The notes under the pieces are model-generated. The model ran no database searches and had not been told where the DNA came from. It saw only the letters and a program-made list of their open reading frames with translations. Source: Saccharopolyspora sp. NFXS83 (lineage in GTDB: Bacteria; Actinomycetota; Actinomycetes; Mycobacteriales; Pseudonocardiaceae). From it: a DNA stretch of 64,000 bases. The stretch covers positions 1 through 64,000 of the forward strand of contig NZ_JAPFGB010000028.1 in NCBI RefSeq assembly GCF_026241095.1, in the 5' to 3' direction. Positions 33,442 through 42,256 of the stretch are shown here, one piece after another. Position 1 is the first letter of the stretch, and every line of letters begins with the position of its first letter. The position numbers were made by a program, and so were the translations under genes.

Positions 33442-36360
33442 TCATTCGTCGGTCGTGCTCGCGTCCGGGTCGGCGGGCCTGCGGCCCCGGTCGGTACCGC
33501 GCTGGATGGCCGACATCAGCGCCCGGATCTCCGCGGCGGAGCGGGATCCGGATTCCGCCCGCCGTTCGTCCTCGTCCGGTTGCTCGCGGGCGAGCTCCGG
33601 CGCGAGGTTGGCCTGCTTGCGGCGGCGGGGGAGCGGAACCACGGCCTCTTCGGGTTCCGGTCCCGGATCGCCGTCCGGGCCGTTCGTGCTGTCGGTGCTG
33701 TCGTTCGTGGTCGCGTCGCCGGTGGCGGGCGATGCGGTGTCGGTGTTCGCGATCGGCCGGTGGCCGGTGGGATCGGTGGTCGCCGGATCCGCATCCGCGG
33801 GCCAGGTGACCTGTTCCGCGTTCCCGGCGGGATCCTCGGTCGGCCATGCCGCGTCGAGCGCGGATTCGTCCTGAATTCCGGGCTCGATCGGTTCCCCTCC
33901 GTCCGAACGGTAGCCGCGCTCCGCCGACGAGTCGTCGCCCGAAGCGGTGACGTCGGACGAACGCTCGGGTGGCGTGCGAACCGCCTCGTCCGCGTCCTCG
34001 GCCGTGGTGTCCGGTGGGTCCGAATCCTCCGTGTCGGGCGGCCAGGAGTGGTCGTCCGCGGTGAGTTCGCCGTCCGCGCCGCCGGATTCCGGCCCCGGGG
34101 CGGGCTCGTCGGCGTCGATCACTTCGAGGTCCGGATCCGTGGTCTCGGTGCTCGACGCTTCGGTCGTCGACGCGCTGGGAACGTCGGACGCGGCAACGGG
34201 GTCCGCGGAATTCTCGTCGTCGGGGGCCGTGGAACTCCCGCGCTCGGCGTTCGCCGACGTGAACGGGTCGAACGCGACCCGGTCCGCCTCCACCGACTCG
34301 TCGGCGACGTCGACGGATTCGGCCGCGGCACCGGCGGGCACCGCCGCCTCCTCCTCCGGCTCGTGCCGCGGGTCGTCCCCGGAAGCCGACCGCACCCTCG
34401 GGAGCTGGGAGGTGTGCGCCTCGCCGGGGTCGGGCTCGATCGGCTCCACGATCAGCTTCGCGGGCACCAGCACGGTCGCCCGGGTGCCGCCGTAAGCGGA
34501 GGTGCGCAGCTCCACCCCGATGCCGTGGCGGTCGGCGAGCCGAGCCACCACGAACAAGCCGAGCCTGCTGTCCGAACGCAGCGCCATCGCGTCGAACTCC
34601 GGCGGGCCGGCCAGCATCGCGTTCGCAGCCTCCCGGTCGGTGTCGGCGATGCCGAGGCCGCGGTCCTCGACCTCGATCACCACCCCGCGGGCGACGGTGT
34701 GGCTGTGCACGTTCACCCGCGATTCCGGCGGGGAGAAGGAGGTCGCGTTGTCCAGCAGCTCCGCCAGCAGGTGCACGGTGTCGGCGACCGCGTCGCCGTG
34801 CAGCGCCAGGTCCGGCGGTCGCTGCACGCGGACCCGCGCGTAGTGCTTCGTCTCGGCGACCGCGCTGCGCAGCACGTCGGCGAGCTCGATGGGGCGCGAC
34901 CACCGGCGGCCCGGCTGCCCGCCGCCGAGGATGATCAGGTTCTCGGCGTTGCGGCGGGCGCGGGTGGCGAGGTGGTCGAGGCCGAACAGCAGGGCCATCC
35001 GGTCCGGGTCCTGCTCCTCGCGCTCCAGGCGGTCGATCATGGTCAGCAGCCGGTGCACCAGGGCCTGGCTGCGTCCGGCGATGCCGAGGAAGACGGTGTG
35101 CACGCCCTCGCGGGCCTGCGCTTCCTGCACTGCCGCGGACACCGCGGTGCGCTGGGCGATGTTGAAGGCCTCGGCGACCTGGCCGATCTCATCGCGGCCG
35201 TAGTCGAGGTGCGCGACCTCGCGGTCGATGTCCACGCGCTCGCCGCGGCGCAACCGGCCCACGATCTCCGGCAGTTGCCCGCCGGCGAGCAGCAGCGTGT
35301 CGTCGCGGAGCCCGTTGAGCCGCCGGGACAGGCCGCGGGACACCCGCAGCGCGACGAGGATCGCGAGCAGCACGATCAGCAGCGCGACCACGCTGCCGAT
35401 CGCGACCTGGATCAGGTTGCGGTCGCCCGCTTCCAGCCCGGCGGCGGCGGTGCGCTGCGCCTGCGTGGAGGCCAGCGTGGTGAGGTCGTCGGTGACGAGG
35501 TCGCTGGTGGTGAGCCAGTCGGTCGCGTCGATGGTCGGTGCGTCGTCGTCCGGGCTCCACGGCCCGAGCTCGACGATCTGGTTCTCCAGCTCGGCGAGGT
35601 GCCGGAACTGCGGCGAAGAGAGGATCTTGGTGTACCGCGCCCGCACGTCGGGCGGTGCGGACGCGGCGCTCGACTCCAGTTCCAGGTGGTAGGCACCGGT
35701 CAGCTGGGCGAACGCCAAGTGGTCGGCGGCCGTGAAGGTGCCGGTGCGCAGCCCGTCGGAGGCGAGCGACGCGGCTCGCGCCATCCGGTCCGCGGCGGTG
35801 AAGAACGCGTCGGCGCGCAGCCCGCCCTGGGTGACCGCGGAGTCCGGGAACAACCGGGCCTGCGACTCGAACAGCGCGGAGCCCGCGTCGACGAAACCGT
35901 TGTAGTAGCCGTGGATCTGGGCCCGATCGGCCTGCCTGCCGTCCACGCGGGCCCGCATCACGGGCAGCTCCGCGATGACCCGGTTGAGCTCGCGCATCCG
36001 GTCGGCGACCTCGTCCGGTGCCTGCTGCAACGTCGGGTCCGCGGCGTCGCGCATCGCGGTCAGCGCCCGGTCGGTGGCCTCGCGCTGCTTGTCGAGCCGT
36101 TCCCCGGCCGAATCGGGGGCCGCGGCCTGCAGCAGGCTCAGCGTGCGTTCCTTCTGCGCGGAGGCCAGCACCCGCATCGCGGGCAGCGACACGTCGCGCA
36201 CGCCGGAGGCGATGCCGCGCAGGTGGAACCCGTTGTAGAGGGTGATCCCGCTGATGATCGACCACAGCACCAGCAGCGCGATGCCGGGTATCAGGACCAC
36301 GCCGTAGAGGCGATCGCGGATGCTGCGGCGGCCTTTGCGCCAGTCATCGAGCTTCTGCAC
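33442..36360 (-). CDS. Nitrate/nitrite-sensor-type histidine kinase (conservon CvnA-like)
   Basis: A 972-residue membrane kinase. TM1 is around residues 20-45 (LYGVVLIPGIALLVLWSII), followed by a large extracytoplasmic NIT-like helical domain, TM2 around 315-335 (IGSVVALLIVLLAILVAL), a HAMP region, and an H-box-like segment (LDHLATRARRNAENLI). The ATPase domain carries LLAELLDNATSFSPP (N box), VEDRGLGIAD, SRLGLFVVARLADR and GGTRATVLVP. The last 320 residues are acidic, Ser/Thr/Asp-rich and probably disordered. It heads a three-gene operon. The input signal is unknown. Confidence 0.88.
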   Translation of the reverse strand: MQKLDDWRKGRRSIRDRLYGVVLIPGIALLVLWSIISGITLYNGFHLRGIASGVRDVSLPAMRVLASAQKERTLSLLQAAAPDSAGERLDKQREATDRALTAMRDAADPTLQQAPDEVADRMRELNRVIAELPVMRARVDGRQADRAQIHGYYNGFVDAGSALFESQARLFPDSAVTQGGLRADAFFTAADRMARAASLASDGLRTGTFTAADHLAFAQLTGAYHLELESSAASAPPDVRARYTKILSSPQFRHLAELENQIVELGPWSPDDDAPTIDATDWLTTSDLVTDDLTTLASTQAQRTAAAGLEAGDRNLIQVAIGSVVALLIVLLAILVALRVSRGLSRRLNGLRDDTLLLAGGQLPEIVGRLRRGERVDIDREVAHLDYGRDEIGQVAEAFNIAQRTAVSAAVQEAQAREGVHTVFLGIAGRSQALVHRLLTMIDRLEREEQDPDRMALLFGLDHLATRARRNAENLIILGGGQPGRRWSRPIELADVLRSAVAETKHYARVRVQRPPDLALHGDAVADTVHLLAELLDNATSFSPPESRVNVHSHTVARGVVIEVEDRGLGIADTDREAANAMLAGPPEFDAMALRSDSRLGLFVVARLADRHGIGVELRTSAYGGTRATVLVPAKLIVEPIEPDPGEAHTSQLPRVRSASGDDPRHEPEEEAAVPAGAAAESVDVADESVEADRVAFDPFTSANAERGSSTAPDDENSADPVAASDVPSASTTEASSTETTDPDLEVIDADEPAPGPESGGADGELTADDHSWPPDTEDSDPPDTTAEDADEAVRTPPERSSDVTASGDDSSAERGYRSDGGEPIEPGIQDESALDAAWPTEDPAGNAEQVTWPADADPATTDPTGHRPIANTDTASPATGDATTNDSTDSTNGPDGDPGPEPEEAVVPLPRRRKQANLAPELAREQPDEDERRAESGSRSAAEIRALMSAIQRGTDRGRRPADPDASTTDE

Positions 36361-36582
36361 TACGTCCCACCCGTGTGTGCCGGTGCGCGCGACGAGCGCG
36401 TCGCGGCGGTCTCGGCGGCATGCGAAACGCCACGCCGTCAGGCGAGGTGTCGTGCTGAGGGAGACGGGTTTGCGGGGTGTGGCGATCGGACGCTCGCGTC
36501 CCGGTCCCCCCGATTCGCTGTTCCCGCATGAAACCGCACGGATCTTAGCACGGCAAGATCAACTGGTGGAACGGTGGATCAG

Positions 36583-36628
36583 CATTGCGCCGTGTGCCCC
36601 AACGGGAACTGGGGCACACGGCGCAATG
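36583..36628. terminator. Long perfect hairpin between the GH18 gene/repeat and the kinase gene
   Basis: Arms CATTGCGCCGTGTGCCCCA and TGGGGCACACGGCGCAATG pair over 19 bp around an 8-nt loop. It ends readthrough from the GH18 gene and repeat on the minus strand. The bases from here to 36361 should hold the kinase promoter; no clear boxes are visible. Confidence 0.6.
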
Positions 36629-36684
36629 TGGAGCGTGGTGGAGCCGGGTGCGGCGGCCCTCGGCCGTCCACGACCGGCCGACGG

Positions 36685-36955
36685 CGAAGCCAAGAGCGAG
36701 CGAAGCGAAGCCTGCCTCGCGGCCGAAGGCCGTGCCTTTGCGGCGAAGCCGTGCAGTGGGCGAGCGAAGCGATGCTTGCCTTGCGGCCGAAGGCCGTGCC
36801 TGGATGCGCGAAGCGCATGGCCCACGTCGAGAAGCCGCTCACCCGCGGGTTCTCAGCGTCCTTCTCGCGAGGACGGCTTTTTCCTCGTGGCGGAGCCACT
36901 CGGGAAAAAGATCCCGCAGCGAGAAGGACGCTGAGGTTCCGCCACCCGGACACCA
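36685..36955 (-). repeat. Dispersed palindrome + UUCG-hairpin element, copy 3 (inverted)
   Basis: Inverted copy: outer arms at 36852-36868 and 36919-36935, identical to copies 2 and 4; inner TTTTTCC/GGGAAAAA palindrome between them; hairpin array at 36690-36830. Read on the minus strand, the palindrome comes first, about 25 nt after the GH18 stop codon, and the array second, the same order relative to the upstream gene as in copies 2 and 4. Confidence 0.8.
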
Positions 36956-36979
36956 GAGCAAAAAGAGCCCGGAACAGCC

Positions 36980-37978
36980 TCAACCAGCAAAACCCGCCAC
37001 GATGGAGGAGAACTCCCAGGGCTGCTGCTCGGCGCCGCTGCAGCTGTCGACCGCGCCGCCGCCGTCGCAGGGCCGGTCGCGGTTGACCGACCAGAAGGTG
37101 AACCGGCCGAGGCCCTTCTCCTTGGCGTAGTCGGCCATCTTCTGGAACGCGGCCACGTCGACGTGCTCGCCCTCGACGTCGGTGTTGCCGTTCATCGATG
37201 AGATGCCGACGTGCGCGTAGGCCGTCGCGTCGTCGTAGCCGAAGGTCGTCTTGACCTGCTCCTTCAGCGCGTCGGTCGTGGTGATCGTGTCCTGCGCCAT
37301 GTCGGTGCCGTTGAAGTCGAACGGCATCTGCGTCCACACGTCGATGTCGGCGCCGATCTCGGCGGCCTTGGCGATCATCGCCTTGCCGTTCTCGTTCGGC
37401 CCGGTGGTCGTGGTGCCGAACGTGACGACGGTCTTGAGGCCGGGGTTGGCCTCCTTCGTGATCTTCAGCGCTTCGATCACGCGGTCCCGCGAGGCGGGGG
37501 TCTCGACCTCGGTGGACTCGATGTCGACGTCGATGGCCTTGAGGCCGTAGGCGTCGATCACCTTCTGGTAGGCGCCGGCCAGGGACTGCGCGTCGGTGCA
37601 GACCTCGCCGAGCTTGTTGCCGCTCCAGCCGCCGATCGAGGGGACCACGTCGCCGCCACCGGCGCGGATCTCCTCGATGGTGGCCTTGTCCTGGCCGTCC
37701 AGCGGCCGGGTGCCGTCCCAGGCCGGGTTGCAGGTGCCGTCGGCGTTGATGAACGCGAGCGTGAAGTCCTTGACGCCGGTCGCGCCCTGCACCTCGGACG
37801 GCGCCGGCGGGTTGCCCCAGCCGTTGTAGAGGTACGGCGAGGCCGCGACGGGGCTCTCGGCCTGGGGTGCGACGTCCTGCTTGGCGCTCAGCGCGGGAAC
37901 GGCGGTCAGGGTCGCCGCGCACGCGACGGCGACACCGGTACCGGCCAGGGTGAGCACGTTCTTGCGGAGCTTGCCCAC
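36980..37978 (-). CDS. Secreted GH18 chitinase-like protein
   Basis: A 332-residue protein with a signal peptide ([20 protein letters not shown], cleavage near AxA) and a GH18 TIM barrel. VVPSIGGW (residues 111-118) is the substrate-lining strand, and AIDVDIE (148-154) holds the DxDxE catalytic motif with Glu154 as proton donor. Later TQMPFDFNG and [10 protein letters not shown] are typical barrel strands. It resembles small actinobacterial GH18 enzymes of the chitinase/endoglycosidase group. The GTG at 37978 follows GGAGG. A DasR-like operator lies about 75 nt upstream. Confidence 0.87.
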   Translation of the reverse strand: MGKLRKNVLTLAGTGVAVACAATLTAVPALSAKQDVAPQAESPVAASPYLYNGWGNPPAPSEVQGATGVKDFTLAFINADGTCNPAWDGTRPLDGQDKATIEEIRAGGGDVVPSIGGWSGNKLGEVCTDAQSLAGAYQKVIDAYGLKAIDVDIESTEVETPASRDRVIEALKITKEANPGLKTVVTFGTTTTGPNENGKAMIAKAAEIGADIDVWTQMPFDFNGTDMAQDTITTTDALKEQVKTTFGYDDATAYAHVGISSMNGNTDVEGEHVDVAAFQKMADYAKEKGLGRFTFWSVNRDRPCDGGGAVDSCSGAEQQPWEFSSIVAGFAG

Positions 37979-38050
37979 TGGTCCTCCTTCGGGGATCTTG
38001 TTCGCCACGGCGGGGGTTCGTGGCACAGCGGGACCTTCCCAGAACCTGAA

Positions 38051-38066
38051 ATTGGTTCGTACCACC
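38051..38066 (-). promoter_or_regulatory. DasR-like operator (dre) upstream of the GH18 gene
   Basis: ATTGGTTCGTACCACC keeps the TGGT-N4-ACCA core of the DasR-binding site ACTGGTCTAGACCACT (11 of 16 positions identical). DasR is the GntR-family N-acetylglucosamine-responsive regulator that controls chitinase genes in Streptomyces. Confidence 0.5.
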
Positions 38067-38249
38067 AAAAGGAACATCCGCGTGCTCCCTCTGGGGACTT
38101 GGCGTGCCTTCTCTGTCGCTTTCTGTATCAGCGCTGGCCAGCGAATTGTGGAGTCCACAGAGGAGTTTTTCCGCCGCGTTCACAGCAGAATGTGAACGGC
38201 GTGGGAAATTACCGTTATTCCGACTGCGTCGGCCCGGCCTGCGCGATCG

Positions 38250-41200
38250 GTGTCGGTGCGGCGTGATTCCATCGGTGCCGTGCCCGCCCCGAACAGGACC
38301 TCTGCCCGCGAGCCGACTCGTCGCGAGTCGGCCCCGCGCCGCGCGGCGCCGGTGCTCGTCCGCCGGCCCGGCGGCGGACGACGGCTGGACTGGGACGAGC
38401 CCGCGCGGCGGGTGCTCGACGCCGCCGGCGGCGGTTTCGTGCGCGTCCTCGGCGGCCCCGGCAGCGGGAAGACGACCTTGGTGGCCGAGGTCGCCGCCGA
38501 CCGGATCCTGCGCCACGGCGTCCCGCCGGAGAACGTGCTGGTGCTGACCTCCGGTCGAGCGGCGGCGACCCGGATGCGGGCGCAGATCACCCGGCGGCTC
38601 ACCTCCGGCGAGGGGCTGCGCACCGCGCAGGAACCGCTGGTGCGCACCGTGCACTCCTACGCGTTCGCGGTGCTGCGGTTGCAGGCGGTGCTGGCGGAGG
38701 CGCCACCACCTCGGATGCTCAACGGCCCAGACCAGGACGCGCTGGTCCGCGAGCTGCTCGACGGTGATCTCGACACCGGCGCGCGGGACTGGCCGGATTC
38801 GCTGCGCGCCGCGCTGCCGGTGGAGGCGTTCGCCGGTGAACTGCGCGATCTGCTGCTGCGCGTGGCCGAGCGCGGCACCGGACCGGCCGAGCTGATCGAG
38901 CTGGGCGAGCGCCACGGCCGCCCGGAATGGGTGGCCGCGGGCAAGTTCGGCATCCAGTACGAGCAGGTCACCCTGCTGCGCGGTGGCGGGCATGGCGGTG
39001 CGGAGCTGGACGCGGCGGAACTGGTGGCCCAAGCGCTGCTGGCCTTCGACACCGACCCGGAGCTGCTCGCCGCGGAGCGCGACCGGGTGCGCTACCTGCT
39101 GGTCGACGACGCGCAGCACCTGGACCCGCAGCAGTTCGAGCTGATCCGCAGGCTCGGCGACCCGGCGCGGGAGTTCCTGCTGACCGGAGACCCGGACCAG
39201 GCGGTGTTCTCGTTCCGCGGCGCCGACCCGAGCGCCCTGACCGGCGCCGAACCGGACCGCACCGAGGTGCTCACCACCGGCCGCCGGATGTCGCCCGCGG
39301 TGCACACCGCCGTGGGCAGGTTGATCCAGGGCCTGCCGGGCGCCGGGCCGCAGCGCGCGTTGCGGCCACCGGACGGCGATGGCGGCTCGGTGCAGGTGCG
39401 GTTGCTCGGCACCCAGGCGCAGGAGGCGGCGTGGGTGGCCGACCAGCTGCGCCGCGCGCACCTGCTGGACGAGGTGCCGTGGTCGGACATGGCGGTGATC
39501 GTGCGCTCCACCGGCCAGTCGCTGCCGGTGCTGCGCCGCGCGCTGCTGGCGGCGGGCGTGCCGCTGGTGCTGCCGGTGGACGACGTGCCGCTGGCGCACC
39601 GCACCGCGATCCGTCCGCTGCTGACGCTGCTGCGCTGCGCCGCGAGCCCACCGGCGCTGGACCCGGATGCGGCGGAGGCGCTGCTGTCCTCCTCGCTGGG
39701 CGGCGCGGATCCGTTGGCGCTGCGGCGGTTGCGCCGCGGACTGCTGCGGTTGCAGAAGGCCACCGGGGAGCAGAAGTCCAGCGGCGAGCTGCTGGTGGAG
39801 GTGCTGCGCGACGGCGACCGGCTCACGGGCCTGGAGGACGCCGCCGCGCGCCCGGCCCGCAGGCTCGCGGCGTTGCTGGCCACCGCGACCGAGGTGATCG
39901 GCAAGGGCGTCGAAGAGGCGTTGTGGCGGGTGTGGAAGGCCAGTGGCCTGGAGCAGCGCTGGGTGTCGGCGTCCGAACGGGGCGGCATCGCCGGAGCGCA
40001 GGCCGATCGGGACCTGGACGCGGTGGTCGCGCTGTTCGACGCCGCCGCGCAGTACGCGGACCGCAAGCCCGGTTCGGACGTCGTGGGCTTCGTCGACGAG
40101 TTGAGCAAGCAGCGCATCACCGGCAGCAGCCTGGCGCCGACGGCCCCGGCGGGCGATGCGGTGTCGGTGCTGACGGCGCACGCCTCGGCGGGCCGGGAGT
40201 GGGAGGTCGTGGCGATTCCCGGCGTGCAGGAGGGGACGTGGCCCGACCTGCGGCTGCGGGGTTCGCTGCTGCACACCGGGCGCCTGGTGGACGTGCTCTC
40301 CGGCATGGACGAGCAGGAGCGGGTGTCGGCCACCGCGCCGCTGCTGGCGGAGGAGCGGCGCCTGCTGCTCGTCGCCGCCGGTCGCGCGCGGCGGTCGCTG
40401 CTGGTGAGCGCGGTGCGCGGGGAGGACGAGCAGCCGTCCCGCTTCCTCGACGAGCTGGAGGGGATCAGCACCGACGTGGAGCAGCAGCGGCCGTTGCTGC
40501 GCCCGGAACGCGGCCTGGTGCTGGGCGAACTCGTCGCGGAGCTGCGCCGGGTGGTCTGCGACGGCGAGGCCAAACCGGGCCGCCGGGAGCGGGCCGCCGA
40601 ACAGCTCGCGCGGCTCGCGGTCGCCGGAGTTCCCGGCGCGGACCCGGACGGCTGGTACGGCTTGCCGGAGAGCTCCACCTCGGCGCCGCTGGTCGAGCAG
40701 GACGAAGCGGTCAAGGTATCACCGTCCACTGTGGACGTTTTGAGCAAGTGCCCGCTGCGGTGGATGGTGCAGCGCCACGGCGGTGAGGACGCAGCCGAAC
40801 TCGCCTCCGTCACCGGAACCCTGGTGCACGCCCTGGTGGAGAAGGCCGCCGAAGGCGCCGACCGCGAGCAGCTGCGGGAAGCGCTGGACCAGGCGTGGAA
40901 GTCCGTCGACGCCGGAGCGCCGTGGTTCTCCCGCCACGAGCGGCGCCGCGTGGAGGGCATGCTCGACGCGTTCCTCGGCTGGCTGGAGAGCTCCCGCGCC
41001 GAGTTGACGCAGCTCGGCGTGGAGCGGGACCTGGACCTGGAGGTGCCGAGCCGCGAAGGCGGCCCGAAGCTGCGGTTGCGCGGCCGGGTGGACCGCCTGG
41101 AGGCCGACGGCGACGGCAAACCCGTCGTCGTGGACGTCAAGACGAGCAAGTCCGCGGTGAGCGCCGACGATGCGCAGGAGCACCCGCAGCTGGCGGTCTA

Positions 41201-41501
41201 CCAACTCGCCGCCGCGCTCGGCGCGTTCCAGGGCGGCGAAGCCGCACCGGACGCGCTCACCGAGCCCGGCGGGGCGCGGCTGCTGTACGTGGCGAAGTCC
41301 TCCCGGCAGGGGCCGTGGACCGAGCGGGCGCAGGAAGGCCTGGACGAGGACCGGCTGCGGGTGTGGCTGGACGTGGTGCACGACGCGGCGGCCTCCAGCG
41401 TCGGCCCGGCCTACGTCGCCGCCGAGAACTCGGACTGCCCCCGCTGCCCGGCCCGCCCGTCCTGCCCCATCCACCCGGAAGGCCGCCAAGTCGGCCAGTG
41501 A
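38250..41501 (+). CDS. adnA: AdnA: helicase-nuclease subunit
   Basis: A 1083-residue UvrD-like helicase fused to a RecB-type nuclease. Walker A GGPGSGKTT is near residues 68-76; the Walker B is altered (YLLVDDAQHLDPQQ, DD instead of DE). UvrD motifs follow (LLTGDPDQAVFSFRGADP, VSVLTAHASAGREWEVVAI). The C-terminal nuclease has VVVDVKTSKS and QLAVYQLAAALG. Cysteines SKCPLRW and CPRCPARPSC form a possible Fe-S staple. AdnA pairs with AdnB to resect DNA ends in mycobacteria. The exact GTG start is uncertain within about 30 nt. Confidence 0.9.
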   Translation: MSVRRDSIGAVPAPNRTSAREPTRRESAPRRAAPVLVRRPGGGRRLDWDEPARRVLDAAGGGFVRVLGGPGSGKTTLVAEVAADRILRHGVPPENVLVLTSGRAAATRMRAQITRRLTSGEGLRTAQEPLVRTVHSYAFAVLRLQAVLAEAPPPRMLNGPDQDALVRELLDGDLDTGARDWPDSLRAALPVEAFAGELRDLLLRVAERGTGPAELIELGERHGRPEWVAAGKFGIQYEQVTLLRGGGHGGAELDAAELVAQALLAFDTDPELLAAERDRVRYLLVDDAQHLDPQQFELIRRLGDPAREFLLTGDPDQAVFSFRGADPSALTGAEPDRTEVLTTGRRMSPAVHTAVGRLIQGLPGAGPQRALRPPDGDGGSVQVRLLGTQAQEAAWVADQLRRAHLLDEVPWSDMAVIVRSTGQSLPVLRRALLAAGVPLVLPVDDVPLAHRTAIRPLLTLLRCAASPPALDPDAAEALLSSSLGGADPLALRRLRRGLLRLQKATGEQKSSGELLVEVLRDGDRLTGLEDAAARPARRLAALLATATEVIGKGVEEALWRVWKASGLEQRWVSASERGGIAGAQADRDLDAVVALFDAAAQYADRKPGSDVVGFVDELSKQRITGSSLAPTAPAGDAVSVLTAHASAGREWEVVAIPGVQEGTWPDLRLRGSLLHTGRLVDVLSGMDEQERVSATAPLLAEERRLLLVAAGRARRSLLVSAVRGEDEQPSRFLDELEGISTDVEQQRPLLRPERGLVLGELVAELRRVVCDGEAKPGRRERAAEQLARLAVAGVPGADPDGWYGLPESSTSAPLVEQDEAVKVSPSTVDVLSKCPLRWMVQRHGGEDAAELASVTGTLVHALVEKAAEGADREQLREALDQAWKSVDAGAPWFSRHERRRVEGMLDAFLGWLESSRAELTQLGVERDLDLEVPSREGGPKLRLRGRVDRLEADGDGKPVVVDVKTSKSAVSADDAQEHPQLAVYQLAAALGAFQGGEAAPDALTEPGGARLLYVAKSSRQGPWTERAQEGLDEDRLRVWLDVVHDAAASSVGPAYVAAENSDCPRCPARPSCPIHPEGRQVGQ

Positions 41502-41567
41502 CGGGAGGGCTTCCGCAGGGGAGGCCGTCGAAACGGTCGGCGCCGAGCCCGCGCAACGCCGCGGTCC

Positions 41568-41593
41568 GCTGATCGCCGGGCGTGGCGATCAGC
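41568..41593 (+). terminator. Terminator after adnA
   Basis: GCTGATCGCC and GGCGATCAGC pair perfectly (10 bp) around GGGCGT, 66 nt after the adnA stop. It separates adnA transcriptionally from adnB. Confidence 0.6.
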
Positions 41594-41824
41594 CCCGCCC
41601 GCGCGGTCTTTCGCGTCCCGGATCGCCGGTGCCGGGCTGATGCACCCCGCCTCCACGCGAGCGCTGCCGCCGCTGGAGCAGAGTCGCCAGCCCCGAGTCG
41701 CCCGTCGGATCCGCGAGTTCATCCCTTTCGCGGAGTGATGTTCACGATCGGCTCAGGGCGGGTTCTCGAAAGATGACGCAGCGTGCAGCTACTTTGGTGA
41801 GGGTTCGGAATCGAAAGGGGAGTC

Positions 41825-42178
41825 ATGGCGCAGCACTCGAACGGCCTGCACCACCACGGATACGTCGAACGCTCCACGCTCTCGCACGCGTTGAGCGCGG
41901 CGGAGCGGCGGATGCTCGATCCCGACGAGGTCATGCACTCCCCGGAAGAGGTAGCGGCCTGGCTCGCGGGGACCTTGCGCGCGGCGATGGGACTGACCGA
42001 GGACGAGGTCGGGTTCACCGACGAGACCGAGATCTGGCTGACCGAGTCTCGTCGCGGCGAGACGATCGTGACCGGGCTCAACGACGGCCCGACGATCACC
42101 GCCGAGGCCGTCTACGACAACAACTGCGAGTGCGAGCGCCAGCTCAAGCCCGTCCCCCCGTCGAAGAAGCGCCGCTGA
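41825..42178 (+). CDS. 117-residue hypothetical protein between adnA and adnB
   Basis: A protein of 117 residues starting at ATG 41825 behind GGGGAG. It opens with a His-rich stretch (NGLHHHGYVERS), continues with acidic helices (DPDEVMHSPEEVAAWLAGTLRAAMGLTEDEVG), and ends with a Cys pair and a basic tail (CECERQLKPVPPSKKRR). I recognise no family. It sits between a terminator after adnA and the adnB start 78 nt downstream, so it may be co-transcribed with adnB. A role in the helicase-nuclease cannot be inferred beyond position. Confidence 0.65.
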   Translation: MAQHSNGLHHHGYVERSTLSHALSAAERRMLDPDEVMHSPEEVAAWLAGTLRAAMGLTEDEVGFTDETEIWLTESRRGETIVTGLNDGPTITAEAVYDNNCECERQLKPVPPSKKRR

Positions 42179-42256
42179 GCGAGGTGGAGCGGGCACCAGC
42201 GGGGCTGGTCGTGGCGACGTGCTACAACCGGCGCTGACCTGCCGGAACAGCCTGGA

